Notes: generated by a model from the letters alone, not told the origin. A stretch of 64,000 nucleotides of DNA from Bradyrhizobium algeriense (GCF_003062295.1 NZ_PYCN01000001.1:702001-766000), one strand, 5' to 3'. Positions 35,467-47,657 are shown, counted from the stretch's first letter. A program made the numbers and translations.

Positions 35467-38241
<2,775 letters not shown>

Positions 38242-38255
38242 GGCATCGAGCGCCC

Positions 38256-39554
38256 GTGTCACCCATTCAATACATCGTTGAAGGCGGCCACCGGCTCGCG
38301 GGCACGATCGAGCCGTCCGGCAACAAGAATTCTGCGCTGCCGATCATCGCTGCCGCCCTGCTCACCGAGCACCCGGTCACGCTGGAAAACGTGCCGCGCA
38401 TCCGCGACACCGAGACGCTGGTCGAACTGATCCGTTCGGTCGGGGCCTCGGCCGAATGGAGAGAGCGCAATACGTTGGCGATCCACGCCAAGGAAGTTCG
38501 CGCCGCGGATCTCGATCCCGAACTCTGTGCCCGGATCCGCGCCTCGATCCTGCTGGCCGGGCCGCTGCTCGCCCGCTGCGGCGAGGTGGCGCTGCCGCCG
38601 CCCGGCGGCGATGTCATCGGCCGGCGACGTCTGGACACGCATTTCCTCGCCTTCGAGCAGTTGGGCGCCACCGTCACCGCGACGCACCGGCTCGAATTCC
38701 GCGCGACCAAGTTGAGGGGAGCCGACGTATTCCTCGATGAGCCCAGCGTCACCGCGACCGAAAACGCGCTGGTCGCAGCCGTCGCCGCCCACGGCACCAC
38801 ATTCTTGCGCAACGCCGCCTCCGAGCCGCATGTGCAGGACCTCGCGCATTTCCTGGTCGCGCTCGGCGCGAAGATCGAGGGCATCGGCACCAACACCATC
38901 ATCGTGCACGGCCCGGCGACGCTTGGCGGCACGAACTATTCCATTCAGCCCGACCATATCGAGGTCGGCTCCCTGATCGGGCTCGCCGCGGTAACGCGCT
39001 CGCCGCTGCGCATCGCGAAAGCCGGCGTCGAGCATCTGCGCTCGATCCGGATGGGCTTTGAACGGCTCGGCATCGTCTGCGGCGTCGAGGGCGACGACCT
39101 CGTGGTGCCCTCGGGCCAGACCATGAAAATCCACGACGATTTCGGCGGTCACGTGCCGAAGCTGGAGGACCAGCCCTGGCCGGCCTTCCCGGCCGACCTG
39201 ATGTCGATCGCGATCGTCACCGCCACGCAATGCGACGGCGTCATCCTGATGTTCGAAAAGATGTTCGAGTCGCGGATGTTCTTCGTCGACAAGCTGATCT
39301 CGATGGGCGCCCGCATCGTGCTGTGCGATCCGCATCGCGCGATCGTGGCCGGCCCGAGCCGGCTGCGCGGCGCGGCGATGATCTCTCCCGACATCCGCGC
39401 CGGCATGGCCATGCTGCTGGCGGCGGTGGCTGCCGAGGGCACCAGCACAATCAACAACGCCGACCAGATCGAGCGCGGCTATGAGCGCATCGAGGAACGG
39501 CTCAATGCACTCGGTGCAAAAATCACCCGCGTGCCGGCACGAGACGGTGGCTAG
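38256..39554 (+). CDS. murA: UDP-N-acetylglucosamine 1-carboxyvinyltransferase MurA, Asp-type active site
   Basis: A 432-residue EPSP-synthase-fold enzyme that transfers enolpyruvyl from PEP to UDP-GlcNAc, the first committed step of peptidoglycan synthesis. The Lys-Asn pair is in PSGNKNSALP, and the C-terminal IERGYERIEERLNALGAKI is typical. The loop residue that is usually the catalytic, fosfomycin-sensitive Cys (GGC) is Asp119 here (GGDVIGRR). Start GTG 38256 is a choice; an in-frame GTG at 38238 overlaps the gyrB stop. It could be one of two MurA-like enzymes in this genome. Confidence 0.93.
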   Translation: MSPIQYIVEGGHRLAGTIEPSGNKNSALPIIAAALLTEHPVTLENVPRIRDTETLVELIRSVGASAEWRERNTLAIHAKEVRAADLDPELCARIRASILLAGPLLARCGEVALPPPGGDVIGRRRLDTHFLAFEQLGATVTATHRLEFRATKLRGADVFLDEPSVTATENALVAAVAAHGTTFLRNAASEPHVQDLAHFLVALGAKIEGIGTNTIIVHGPATLGGTNYSIQPDHIEVGSLIGLAAVTRSPLRIAKAGVEHLRSIRMGFERLGIVCGVEGDDLVVPSGQTMKIHDDFGGHVPKLEDQPWPAFPADLMSIAIVTATQCDGVILMFEKMFESRMFFVDKLISMGARIVLCDPHRAIVAGPSRLRGAAMISPDIRAGMAMLLAAVAAEGTSTINNADQIERGYERIEERLNALGAKITRVPARDGG

Positions 39555-39604
39555 ACCCTGCGCGCAGTCACTTTTCTGACCTTCGTCGGTGTTAGTCCGT
39601 TGCA

Positions 39605-41005
39605 ATGCTCGAAAAAGTCGAAGCCACATCAGTCGCGCCGCCCGATTCCACAGTGGTGCCCGGACGTCATCTCGCGCTGGAACTCGCCGAAACGCTGAAG
39701 CTCGCAGTTCCGATCGCGCTGACGCAGCTCGGGCAGATCGCGATGATGACGACCGACATTGCCCTGATCGGCCGCCTCGGCACCGAGGCGATGGCGGCAG
39801 CCACGCTGGCGCATACGGTTTTCTTTGTCAGCTTCACCTTCGGCATGGGGCTGGTATCCGCGGTAGCACCCTTGGCGGCGCAGGCGTTCGGCGCGCGTGA
39901 TCCGCGTTCGATCCGGCGTTCGCTCCGCGTCGGCCTGTGGGCCGCACTGCTGATGTCGCTGCCGATGATGGCGCTGTCATTCCGCGGCGAACCGATCCTG
40001 TTGGTGCTGGGCCAGGCGCCGACGGCGGCGCGCCTCGCGCAGGAGTATCTGTTCGGGCTGACGTGGAGCATCCTGCCGGGGTTGTGGTTTCTGGCGATCC
40101 GCGGCTTCATGAGCGCGATCAACCGGCCTGAGCCGATCCTGTGGATCACGCTGGCAGCGATCCCGGCCAATGCGGTGCTGGTCTATCTGTTGCTGTATGG
40201 CGCGTTCGGCCTGCCGGAACTCGGCCTGTTCGGCGCTGGGCTGGCGACCTCGATCGTCAATCTCGGCACGTTCCTGGCGGGCCTGTGGTTTGCCGCCCGC
40301 CGCCGCCCATTCCGGAAGTATCACGTGCTCGGCTATTTCTGGCGCGTCGACTGGAAGCTGATGCGGCAACTCGTCGTCATCGGCGCGCCGATCTCTTTCT
40401 CGTTCCTGCTCGAGTATGGCCTGTTCGGCGCCGCCGGTCTCTTGATGGGCGTGATCAGCACGACGGCGCTGGCGGCGCATCAGATTGCGCTGCAGGTCGC
40501 CGCCATCCTGTTCATGGTGCCGTTCGGCATCGGCATGGCCGCCACCGTGCGGGTCGGCCATGCCGTCGGCCGCGGCGACGCGGGCGCAGTCCGGCGCGCC
40601 GGCTACGTTGCCACCTGGCTCGGCATCGTGCTCGTCGCGGTTCTGACAATCGCCGTGATCGTCAGCCGCTTTAGCATTGCAGAGATTTTCCTGGGCGAGA
40701 GCACCGACGCGACGGCCGAACTTTCCGCGACGCTGCTGCTGGTCGGATCGACTTTCTTCATCGCCGACGCCATCCAGACCGTCGCCGCCGGCTCGCTGCG
40801 CGGCATGAACGACACGCGCGTGCCGCTGTTGTTCGCGATCCTCAGCTATTGGCTGATCGGTTTCGCCTGCGCCTGCTGGCTCGGTTTCTGGACGCCATCG
40901 GGCGCCGTCGGCGTGTGGATCGGGCTGTCGATCGGAACCGCCGTCTATGCCGTGCTTCTGCTCTTGCGCTTCCGTGGGCTCACGAGCAAGCTTGGGTTCC
41001 GATGA
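39605..41005 (+). CDS. MATE family multidrug/toxin efflux transporter
   Basis: A 466-residue inner-membrane protein with about 12 helices in two related halves, the standard MATE layout. The first half has LKLAVPIALTQLGQIAMM and the second a matching MRQLVVIGAPISFSFLLEYG. It exports drugs or organic cations in exchange for Na+ or H+, and the substrates are not deducible. Start ATG 39605 lies 50 nt after murA. The stop overlaps the ATG of the DUF2867 gene (ATGA), so the two are translationally coupled. Confidence 0.93.
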   Translation: MLEKVEATSVAPPDSTVVPGRHLALELAETLKLAVPIALTQLGQIAMMTTDIALIGRLGTEAMAAATLAHTVFFVSFTFGMGLVSAVAPLAAQAFGARDPRSIRRSLRVGLWAALLMSLPMMALSFRGEPILLVLGQAPTAARLAQEYLFGLTWSILPGLWFLAIRGFMSAINRPEPILWITLAAIPANAVLVYLLLYGAFGLPELGLFGAGLATSIVNLGTFLAGLWFAARRRPFRKYHVLGYFWRVDWKLMRQLVVIGAPISFSFLLEYGLFGAAGLLMGVISTTALAAHQIALQVAAILFMVPFGIGMAATVRVGHAVGRGDAGAVRRAGYVATWLGIVLVAVLTIAVIVSRFSIAEIFLGESTDATAELSATLLLVGSTFFIADAIQTVAAGSLRGMNDTRVPLLFAILSYWLIGFACACWLGFWTPSGAVGVWIGLSIGTAVYAVLLLLRFRGLTSKLGFR

Positions 41006-41475
41006 AAGTCCGCGAGATCACCCCCTCCGCCGATACCGATACGCTGCTGGCAGGCGCCCACTTCGCCGACGCCTTTCAAATTGAAATCGAGGATTGTGAT
41101 CTCGACGCGAGGCGAGCCGCTGAACGCATGATGGCGCGTCAGCCGCGATGGGCCGAGGCGCTGTTGTCGTTGCGCAATTTGCTGGTCGCGCCGCTGGGAC
41201 TGAAGACATCGGGTGCGGGCATGGTCCCGCCCAGAGACATGATCGGGATATTTCCGGTCGTGAGCCAAACGCCGGACCGCCTGATCGCCGGCTTCAACGA
41301 CCGTCATCTCGATTTTCGCGTCGTCGTCGACGTGACGGCGCCCGGCGGCATCAGGCAGGTCACCGCAACGACGCTGGTCAAGACGCACAACTGGTTCGGC
41401 GGGACTTATCTGGCGATCATCATGCCGTTTCACCGGCTGATCGTGCCGGCCCTGCTGCGCCAGGTTGCGGCCTGA
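41002..41475 (+). CDS. DUF2867 family protein
   Basis: A 157-residue DUF2867 protein with the family's DAFQIEIEDCDLDARRAAERM, RNLLVAPLGLKTS and C-terminal HNWFGGTYLAIIMPFHRLI blocks. The family has a SRPBCC-like fold, probably for a hydrophobic ligand, and no known role. The start overlaps the MATE stop by 4 nt, which suggests joint expression with the exporter. A longer frame from 40849 runs inside the MATE gene and is rejected. Confidence 0.86.
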   Translation: MKVREITPSADTDTLLAGAHFADAFQIEIEDCDLDARRAAERMMARQPRWAEALLSLRNLLVAPLGLKTSGAGMVPPRDMIGIFPVVSQTPDRLIAGFNDRHLDFRVVVDVTAPGGIRQVTATTLVKTHNWFGGTYLAIIMPFHRLIVPALLRQVAA

Positions 41476-41491
41476 GGCTGACCAACGTGAA

Positions 41492-42601
41492 TCAAGATGG
41501 TCGCGGTGCCTCGCGCCAATCCTGATGACAGCGATCCAGATCGTTCAGATTCTGCCGCATCTGCTCCAGCGAAAATCCCAGCGCGAAGAACCGCTCCGCG
41601 ACATCGACGGGCACGCCGCGGATCAGGCCCTCGCTTCGCAACGCGGCGACTTCGGCGGCATAGGCCTGCAGCGCCGCATCGACGGGCTGAATGTCCACGG
41701 TGCCGCTGCCGCTTCGCAGGGATACAGCCGCCGCGCGCATATAATCGACGATCGCGCTGCTGACATTGGACAGTGGCCGCGCCAGCCTTGCCTGCACATT
41801 GGCCGGCAGCGGCACCACGCTGGCGCGCCCGATCATCACGACATCGTGGCGCAGGCGCTGGACGGTGCGCAGCAATGGGCCGGTATCGGGTCCCGACGAT
41901 AAATGCGTCGCGCGCTCGCGCTCGGCTTCCAGGCCGGTCGCGTGGAGGCTCGCCATCGCCGTGCCGATCCCATCCTGGATACGGTGCAGGGCGTCGTTGT
42001 CGAGCCCGCGCGTCAAGCCTGCGAGCAGTTCGGCGAATGCCGCGGCCAGCAGTTCCAAAAGCTGCGCCGCATTGATGCGGATCTGGCTGATCGCCCGCGA
42101 TGGCAACACCAGGAACGAGACCACAAGCCCGGTGAGCGCGCCGACGGTGACCTCGCAGAGCCGGTCGATCGTGGAATCCAGCGGATTGGCGTGGTTCATG
42201 GCCGGGACCAGCAGCACGATCACGGCCGTCACCGTGGCGGCGCTCAGGCTGGGATTGATGGCCCCGATGAAGGCCATCGGCGCCACCGCCAGCACCAGCA
42301 GCGCCAGCAATCCCCCCTCGCCGGAATGCGGGACCAGCATCGCGATGGTGCCGCCATAGACTGCGCCGCCGACCGTCCCGACCATGTAATCGCGGGTCGC
42401 TTTCAAGGAGCGGCCGACGCTCATCTGGGTGACGATCAGCGAGGTCAGCACGGCCCATAGCGGCAGCATCAGATGCAGCGCTCGGGCGATCGCATAGGCC
42501 GCGACGGCGGCAACCGCGAGCCGGACCGCCAGCGCCAGTTGCGTCTTACGGCCGCGGAGCGATCCAAGCATGCGTTTTGCGAAGGCCATCATGCGCCGCA
42601 T
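41492..42601 (-). CDS. FUSC family inner-membrane protein (aromatic-acid/fusaric-acid exporter-like)
   Basis: A 369-residue protein with about six helices in residues 20-180 (ALAVRLAVAAVAAYAIARAL, LPLWAVLTSLIVTQMS, FIGAINPSLSAATVTAVIVL) and a soluble alpha-helical C-terminal half. The helix content and the PLWAVLTSLIVTQ motif match the FUSC superfamily. It may export aromatic or other weak acids, or seal small solutes. Start is 42601 or the nearby in-frame ATG at 42592. It is convergent with the DUF2867 gene. Confidence 0.86.
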   Translation of the reverse strand: MRRMMAFAKRMLGSLRGRKTQLALAVRLAVAAVAAYAIARALHLMLPLWAVLTSLIVTQMSVGRSLKATRDYMVGTVGGAVYGGTIAMLVPHSGEGGLLALLVLAVAPMAFIGAINPSLSAATVTAVIVLLVPAMNHANPLDSTIDRLCEVTVGALTGLVVSFLVLPSRAISQIRINAAQLLELLAAAFAELLAGLTRGLDNDALHRIQDGIGTAMASLHATGLEAERERATHLSSGPDTGPLLRTVQRLRHDVVMIGRASVVPLPANVQARLARPLSNVSSAIVDYMRAAAVSLRSGSGTVDIQPVDAALQAYAAEVAALRSEGLIRGVPVDVAERFFALGFSLEQMRQNLNDLDRCHQDWREAPRPS

Positions 42602-42724
42602 TCCGGAATCTGTAGACCGCGCCTGTGCTAGACGACGCCGAGCATGGCTGATGCCCGCGGCCGGAAGGCGGCTTGAAAGCCAAAATCAGCCCGCCTACCC
42701 TGCGCCGCAAAACGAGGAAACACG

Positions 42725-44095
42725 ATGGCCAACGAAACCGCAACGCTCGCAGCCTATGTCGCCGACCTGAAATTTGCGGATATCCCGCCGGAGGTGCTGG
42801 AGCGCGCCAAGGTGCTGACGCTGGATTTCCTCGGCAGCACGATCCGGGCGCGGCGCGATGCGGAGTCCACGGCATCGCTGCTTGGGATGCTCGAGGCGCT
42901 GGCGCTCGACGGCAAGGGCGAGTCCACCGTGTTCGGCGACAGCAAAACCTGGACGCCCGCGGTCGCCGCTCTCCTTAACGGCGCGCTCGGCCATTCGCTT
43001 GATTTCGATGACACCCATGCCGACTCCTCGCTGCATCCGAGCGCGCCCGTGGTGCCGGCGGCGTTCGCGGTCGGCGAAATGGTCGGCGCATCGGGGCGCG
43101 ACGTCCTGACCGCGATCGTGGCCGGCTATGAAGTGTGCTGCCGGCTCGGCAACGCGCTCGATCCCACCTCGCATTATGCGCGCGGCTTTCATCCGACCGC
43201 GACGGCGGGAACCTATGGCGCGGCGGCGGCCGCGGGCAAATTGTTCGGCCTGTCGAAGGACCAGATCATATCGGCCTTCGGCGTGTCCGGCAGCCAGGCC
43301 GCGGGCTCGCTGCAGTTTCTGGTCAACGGCGCCTGGAACAAACGCTACCAGGTCGGCGCCGCCGCGATGAACGGCGTCATCGCCGCCACGCTGGCGCGCA
43401 ACGACTTTGTCGGTTCGAGCGAATCGGTCGAGGGCAAGCATGGCCTTCTGGTCGGCTACAGCGACGACGCGCATCCCGACAAGGCTGTCGCCGGCCTCGG
43501 CAAGACCTATGAGACGCTGAAGATTGGCGTGAAGCCGTATCCAAGCTGCCGCTACACCCATGCGGCGCTGGATGCGCTGATCGCGATGCGCCGGGAGCAC
43601 AATCTGACGCCCGACCAGATCAAGCGCGTCGAGATCGGTCTCCATCGTAACGGCATCACGCTGACCGGCGACGCCGCCACCAAGCGGCATCCGACGTCGA
43701 TCGTCGGCGGGCAGTTTTCGATGTTCTTCACCGGCGCGCTGGCGCTCGATCAGGGCAGCTTCGGCTGGGACGATTACGACCGGCTCGGCGATGCCGCGGT
43801 CAATGCGCTCGCCGACAAGTTCGATGTGGTGCAGGACGACCGCCTCGAGGTCGGCCGCACCCATCCATTCGGCGCCCGCGTTTCCATCACCACCGATGAC
43901 GGCGTGCATGAGCGGCTCTATGCCGATCCCTCCGGCGAGCCGAACTCGTTTCCGGACGCGCAGGCGATGCAGCAAAAATTCCTCACGCTCGCCCGCCCCG
44001 TGCTGAACGGTCGCGCCGACCAGCTCGCCGACGCGATCCTGTCGCTGGAGCGATTCGATCGCGTCGAGAAGGCCACGCAGTTGGGAAGGCAGTAG
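42725..44095 (+). CDS. MmgE/PrpD family protein
   Basis: A 456-residue MmgE/PrpD protein. Members include 2-methylcitrate dehydratase of the propionate cycle, cis-aconitate decarboxylase and iminodisuccinate epimerase. Family blocks are LDFLGSTIRARRDAES, HSLDFDDTHADSSLHPSAPV and KPYPSCRYTHAALDALI. No methylcitrate synthase or methylisocitrate lyase gene is near, so a methylcitrate role is not supported, and the substrate remains open. A GAGG site precedes ATG 42725. It is monocistronic, ending at a palindromic repeat. Confidence 0.9.
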   Translation: MANETATLAAYVADLKFADIPPEVLERAKVLTLDFLGSTIRARRDAESTASLLGMLEALALDGKGESTVFGDSKTWTPAVAALLNGALGHSLDFDDTHADSSLHPSAPVVPAAFAVGEMVGASGRDVLTAIVAGYEVCCRLGNALDPTSHYARGFHPTATAGTYGAAAAAGKLFGLSKDQIISAFGVSGSQAAGSLQFLVNGAWNKRYQVGAAAMNGVIAATLARNDFVGSSESVEGKHGLLVGYSDDAHPDKAVAGLGKTYETLKIGVKPYPSCRYTHAALDALIAMRREHNLTPDQIKRVEIGLHRNGITLTGDAATKRHPTSIVGGQFSMFFTGALALDQGSFGWDDYDRLGDAAVNALADKFDVVQDDRLEVGRTHPFGARVSITTDDGVHERLYADPSGEPNSFPDAQAMQQKFLTLARPVLNGRADQLADAILSLERFDRVEKATQLGRQ

Positions 44096-44104
44096 CACTC
44101 AGCA

Positions 44105-44196
44105 CGTAGCCCGGATGGAGCGCAGCGCAATCCGGGATCAGACCATCCGCTGACATACCGCCCCCGGATTTCGCTTCGCTCCATCCGGGCTACGCA
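44105..44196. repeat. Palindromic repeat between convergent genes, family D
   Basis: CGTAGCCCGGATGGAGCG at the left is answered by CGCTTCGCTCCATCCGGGCTACG at the right. It separates the convergent PrpD and serine-hydrolase genes and probably stops transcription from both sides. Confidence 0.85.
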
Positions 44197-44214
44197 TCTC
44201 AGCAGGCGTGCGGG

Positions 44215-45660
44215 TCAATTGCCGCCCGCCAGCTTCCCCTTGCTTCCCATCGCCGCAACCACATCGCGCACCAGCTCGAACACGCCGTCGGCCTCCGGCG
44301 GCCAGTTCGGCGAGCGGCCGAGCCGGACGATCACAAGCCGCTCGGAGGGCACGATGATGACGTACTGCCCGATCGTGCCCTTGGCGAAGAATGCATCGCG
44401 CGGCCAGCCGTGTTCGGTGCGGTAGCTGGCACCAAAGCTATCGCCGAGATTGGTCCAGAATCCCGCGCCCTGCCCGACCCAGGCGTTCGGCGTCGGCGTC
44501 GCCGAATATTTCACCCAGCCTTCGGGGAGGATGCGTTTTCCGCCGGCCGTGCCATCATTGAGATAGAGCTGGCCGAAACGCGCCCAGTCGCGCGCGCTGG
44601 CCAGCAACTGGCTCGACGCTTCCGCATTCCCCGCCGCGTCGAATTCGAGCGTCACGTTGCGCATGCCGAGCGGGTCGAACAATTCCTGCCGCGCGAAGCG
44701 CATCATGTCGACCGCGCGGCCGCCGGTGGCCTGGCGGATCAGATGCGCGAGGATGACGGTATTGCCGTCGTGATAGTTCCACGCTGCGCCTGGCACTGAC
44801 TCCAACGGCATGCTCTTCGCATAGGCGGCCATGTCGGGCTCCATGAATTTCATCCGATTGACCGGCTCGAGCGCGGATGCCAGCGACGCCTGCAGCGAAC
44901 TGCCGAGCCCGAGCCCTGCGGTGTGACGGATCAAATGATCGAGCGTGATGGCGCGCCTGGCGTCGCCAGGGCCTTGCCACGCCGCGATCGACACGGGCTC
45001 ATGCAGCCGCAGCGCGCCCTTGCGCACGAGGATGCCGGCGAGCGCCGAGATGACCGATTTGGTCGCGGAGAATCCGAGCAGTGGCGTATCGATGCCGATG
45101 CCGTCGGCATAACGCTCGGCAACGACGCGCCCATCCTTCATGACCACGATCGCCCGCGTGTTGCGCGGCGTCGATTTGTCCGGCTCGGCAAAGGCGCGGT
45201 CGAGCGCGGTAGTCAGTTGCGGCGTTTGCGGCGCGACGATGGATGGACCGGCGATGTCAGGCAGTAGCGCCGCCTTTGCTTCGGGCGCCGGCACCGAGAT
45301 ATCGGCGACTGTGCCACCGTGATCGAGATAGCAGCCGAGGCCCTCGCCACGATAGACGGCGTGGCTCCGGCCCAGGCCGAACAGCGTCACCGTGACGTCC
45401 TTGCGCGCGCGGTCGACGCGATAGTCGAGCGCCCAGGCGATCAGCCCGGTGCCGGGCATGGCCGACATGGTCTCGGCGAACACACGCGCGGGATCGAGGC
45501 CGGAGACGAAGGTCTCGGTGCAGACCACGTTGGCGACGAAGCCGGTCGCGACTTTTGGCACGTCGCGGGCGCGGGCGGCTGTTAGTGCAAGCGCGCTCAG
45601 CGCGGTGGTGCCGGCGAGGATGAGGATGAGATTTCGTCTGGTCACATTGGCCTCCGGCAT
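44215..45660 (-). CDS. Exported serine hydrolase, class C beta-lactamase family
   Basis: A 481-residue protein with a Tat-like signal (VTRRNLILILAGTTALSALA), a 100-residue N-terminal extension and then the beta-lactamase/transpeptidase fold. The S-x-x-K motif is FSATKSVISAL at about residue 200. The second motif reads YHDGN where many class C enzymes have Y-x-N. The third, HG-type motif is near residue 430 (FAKGTIGQYVIIV). It is probably a periplasmic esterase or amidase with an unknown substrate. It is convergent with PrpD and lies next to the AraC-type regulator gene, transcribed in the same direction. Confidence 0.88.
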   Translation of the reverse strand: MPEANVTRRNLILILAGTTALSALALTAARARDVPKVATGFVANVVCTETFVSGLDPARVFAETMSAMPGTGLIAWALDYRVDRARKDVTVTLFGLGRSHAVYRGEGLGCYLDHGGTVADISVPAPEAKAALLPDIAGPSIVAPQTPQLTTALDRAFAEPDKSTPRNTRAIVVMKDGRVVAERYADGIGIDTPLLGFSATKSVISALAGILVRKGALRLHEPVSIAAWQGPGDARRAITLDHLIRHTAGLGLGSSLQASLASALEPVNRMKFMEPDMAAYAKSMPLESVPGAAWNYHDGNTVILAHLIRQATGGRAVDMMRFARQELFDPLGMRNVTLEFDAAGNAEASSQLLASARDWARFGQLYLNDGTAGGKRILPEGWVKYSATPTPNAWVGQGAGFWTNLGDSFGASYRTEHGWPRDAFFAKGTIGQYVIIVPSERLVIVRLGRSPNWPPEADGVFELVRDVVAAMGSKGKLAGGN

Positions 45661-45795
45661 GACGCATCAGCGCGTTGCCGGGAAGGATGGCGATGCGGCC
45701 GCCGCTTGCTCGCCGGATTTGGAATTCGCGCTGGCCGAAAGCTCAACGCGCCTCGCCGATTCCGAAATTCTGTCACAGTAACAATGGGATGAAGA

Positions 45796-46854
45796 TTAGG
45801 CCGCGGTCGCCTTGAGCCGGCGATATTCAGTCGGCGTGACGCCCGTGATAGCCTTGAAGGCGCGGTTGAAGGGCCCAAGCGACTGGAAGCCGGCATCCAT
45901 CGCGATCGTGATCACTGGGACTTCAGCCTGACTCGGATCGGCGAGCGCCGCCTTGGCTTCCGCGATCCGGTGCTCGTTGAGGAACACATTGAAATTGCGG
46001 TAGCCGAGCCGCTGGTTGATCAGCCGCCGCAATCTGTACTCGGGTGTCCCGAGCTTGGTCGCCAGCGTGCCGATGGTGACGTTGTCGTGGCGGTAGATGC
46101 GCTCGTCGCCCATCAGTCGCATCAGCGCGTCGATCAGCTTTTGATCGGCGCCGGATTCGACCACAGCCGCTTCGCTTGCCTCGGCCTGAACCTCAGGCGC
46201 CGCCGGAAACAGGTCGGCACCATCGACGCGCATCATCGCATAGCAGATCGCGGACACCACAGCCGCCAGAACGGCTAAATTCACCGTGTTGGCGATTTCA
46301 GCGCCGCCGCTGCCGGACATGGCGATTTGCAGCACCGCATTCAGCCCGCCATAGAGCGCCGCAGCGCTGACGATAAAGACGCGGACGCTCCGGCGGCGTT
46401 CGACCAGATCCGACGGCCAGGAGGCGACGGTCTGCGTAACGGCCAACGCGATGAAGCCCAGTGCGATCAGATTGATCGCGATGATGGACAACCGCGCGCC
46501 GGATGCCGGCGCTATCCAAATGCAATTGACGAAACTGAAAGCTGCGACCGCCGCCCAGACCAGCGCATGCCACCAACGCAGCCTGAACGTTTCATCGAAC
46601 AGCGCACGCGTAAACAGCCAGAACACCACGACATTGCCGGTCGACAGCGCGAGCACGGGCGCATGCGCGATCGGCGCCGGCGATGTCGCGCCAATCGAAT
46701 AGCTCACGGCATGCGCCGCCGACCCCAAGGCGAAGGCGGCGGCCAGCCGTCCGGCAAGCGCCGTTCCAAAACCTCGAAACAGCGACGCCGCCAGCACCAG
46801 CAGCAGCGCCACGGTGGCGCCGCGCAAGGCGATGTCGATGGTCGGAAGCATCAT
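45796..46854 (-). CDS. AraC family regulator with N-terminal membrane domain
   Basis: A 352-residue protein. Residues about 1-225 contain around seven hydrophobic helices, as in the membrane-anchored AraC-type sensors. The C-terminal 110 residues are an AraC HTH pair: TIGTLATKLGTPEYRLRRL is the first helix-turn-helix and ITIAMDAGFQSLGPFNRAFK the second, ending with TGVTPTEYRRLK. It likely senses a membrane signal and acts on nearby genes; the serine hydrolase downstream (136 nt away) is a candidate target. The ligand is unknown. Confidence 0.88.
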   Translation of the reverse strand: MMLPTIDIALRGATVALLLVLAASLFRGFGTALAGRLAAAFALGSAAHAVSYSIGATSPAPIAHAPVLALSTGNVVVFWLFTRALFDETFRLRWWHALVWAAVAAFSFVNCIWIAPASGARLSIIAINLIALGFIALAVTQTVASWPSDLVERRRSVRVFIVSAAALYGGLNAVLQIAMSGSGGAEIANTVNLAVLAAVVSAICYAMMRVDGADLFPAAPEVQAEASEAAVVESGADQKLIDALMRLMGDERIYRHDNVTIGTLATKLGTPEYRLRRLINQRLGYRNFNVFLNEHRIAEAKAALADPSQAEVPVITIAMDAGFQSLGPFNRAFKAITGVTPTEYRRLKATAA

Positions 46855-46900
46855 CCGGTCGGGTCCGTCCGCGCGGTCATCCGCGCACGATGAAACTAGA

Positions 46901-47000
46901 GCATTATCGGTTCTGATTGAATCAGAACCGAAGCTCTAGATTCCTGTTTTGACGCGTTTTCTTCACGCGAACCGGTACCCACTTCGCTCGAAAACGCTAT
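46901..47000. repeat. Dispersed 100-nt repeat, family E, copy 1
   Basis: Almost the same sequence as at 62514-62616, from GCRTTATCGGTTCTGAT through GTTTTGACGCGTTTTCTTC to TCGAAAACGCTAT. It includes hairpin CGGTTCTGATT-GAATCAGAACCG. It lies between the AraC-type and GNAT genes. Confidence 0.88.
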
Positions 47001-47030
47001 AATGTGAATCGTCGCCTGGTTCAAATTACC

Positions 47031-47597
47031 TCAGCCCTTCCAGGTCGCACGTGAAGTTACCCAGCGCTCATTGGACTTGCCGAATAGATCGACTTCGCCA
47101 TCCCTCCGCGCGCCCAGTCGCCGCGCGACGCTCTTGGACGGTTCGTTGCTGGCTTCGATGCAATAGATGATCTCGCCGATCTCAAAGCTCGCGAACACCC
47201 AGTCGATCGACGCCCGCGCCGCCTCCACGGCGTAACCCTTGCCGCGGTATGCGCGGTCGATGCCCCATCCCACCTCGAAGCCCGGCCATCCCGGCGGGCA
47301 CCACGGCCCGACGCGGCCGATATATCGGCGGCTCGATTTCTCCTCGACGGCGAACATACCGAAGCCGTGCAGCGCCCAGTGCCCCGATATCACGGCGGCG
47401 TTGCGCCAGCCGCCGATCTCAGTGGTAATCGCGATACCGTCGGGCGTGATGTAGCGCGCGGTGCCGGGATCGGACAGCATCGCCGTATTCACCGCAATGT
47501 CGTCACTGCGCCATGGCCGCAGGATCAGGCGCGCGGTCTCGATGACCGGGCCATCGACCTTCAGGAGCTTCGCGCCGGGCTTGAGCGGAGGGATCAT
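47031..47597 (-). CDS. GNAT family N-acetyltransferase
   Basis: A 188-residue protein of the RimJ/RimL-type GNAT group. It opens with IETARLILRPWRSDD, has the acetyl-CoA-binding segment GWGIDRAYRGKGYAVEAARA and the closing IYCIEASNEPSKSVARRLG. Such enzymes acetylate protein N-termini, antibiotics or small amines; the acceptor is not deducible. It is divergent from the pirin gene, with a 44-nt perfect palindrome in the shared gap. Confidence 0.9.
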   Translation of the reverse strand: MIPPLKPGAKLLKVDGPVIETARLILRPWRSDDIAVNTAMLSDPGTARYITPDGIAITTEIGGWRNAAVISGHWALHGFGMFAVEEKSSRRYIGRVGPWCPPGWPGFEVGWGIDRAYRGKGYAVEAARASIDWVFASFEIGEIIYCIEASNEPSKSVARRLGARRDGEVDLFGKSNERWVTSRATWKG

Positions 47598-47613
47598 GGG
47601 GTCATTCTCCTAT

Positions 47614-47657
47614 GTCGTCCCTGCCTAGTGCGCAATTGCGCACTAGGCAGGGACGAC
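47614..47657. repeat. Perfect 44-nt palindrome in the GNAT-pirin gap
   Basis: Every base of the 22-nt left arm is complemented, with the centre at GCGCAATTGCGC and outer parts GTCGTCCCTGCC and GGCAGGGACGAC. It lies 17 nt upstream of the GNAT start and 70 nt upstream of the pirin start. Confidence 0.93.
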
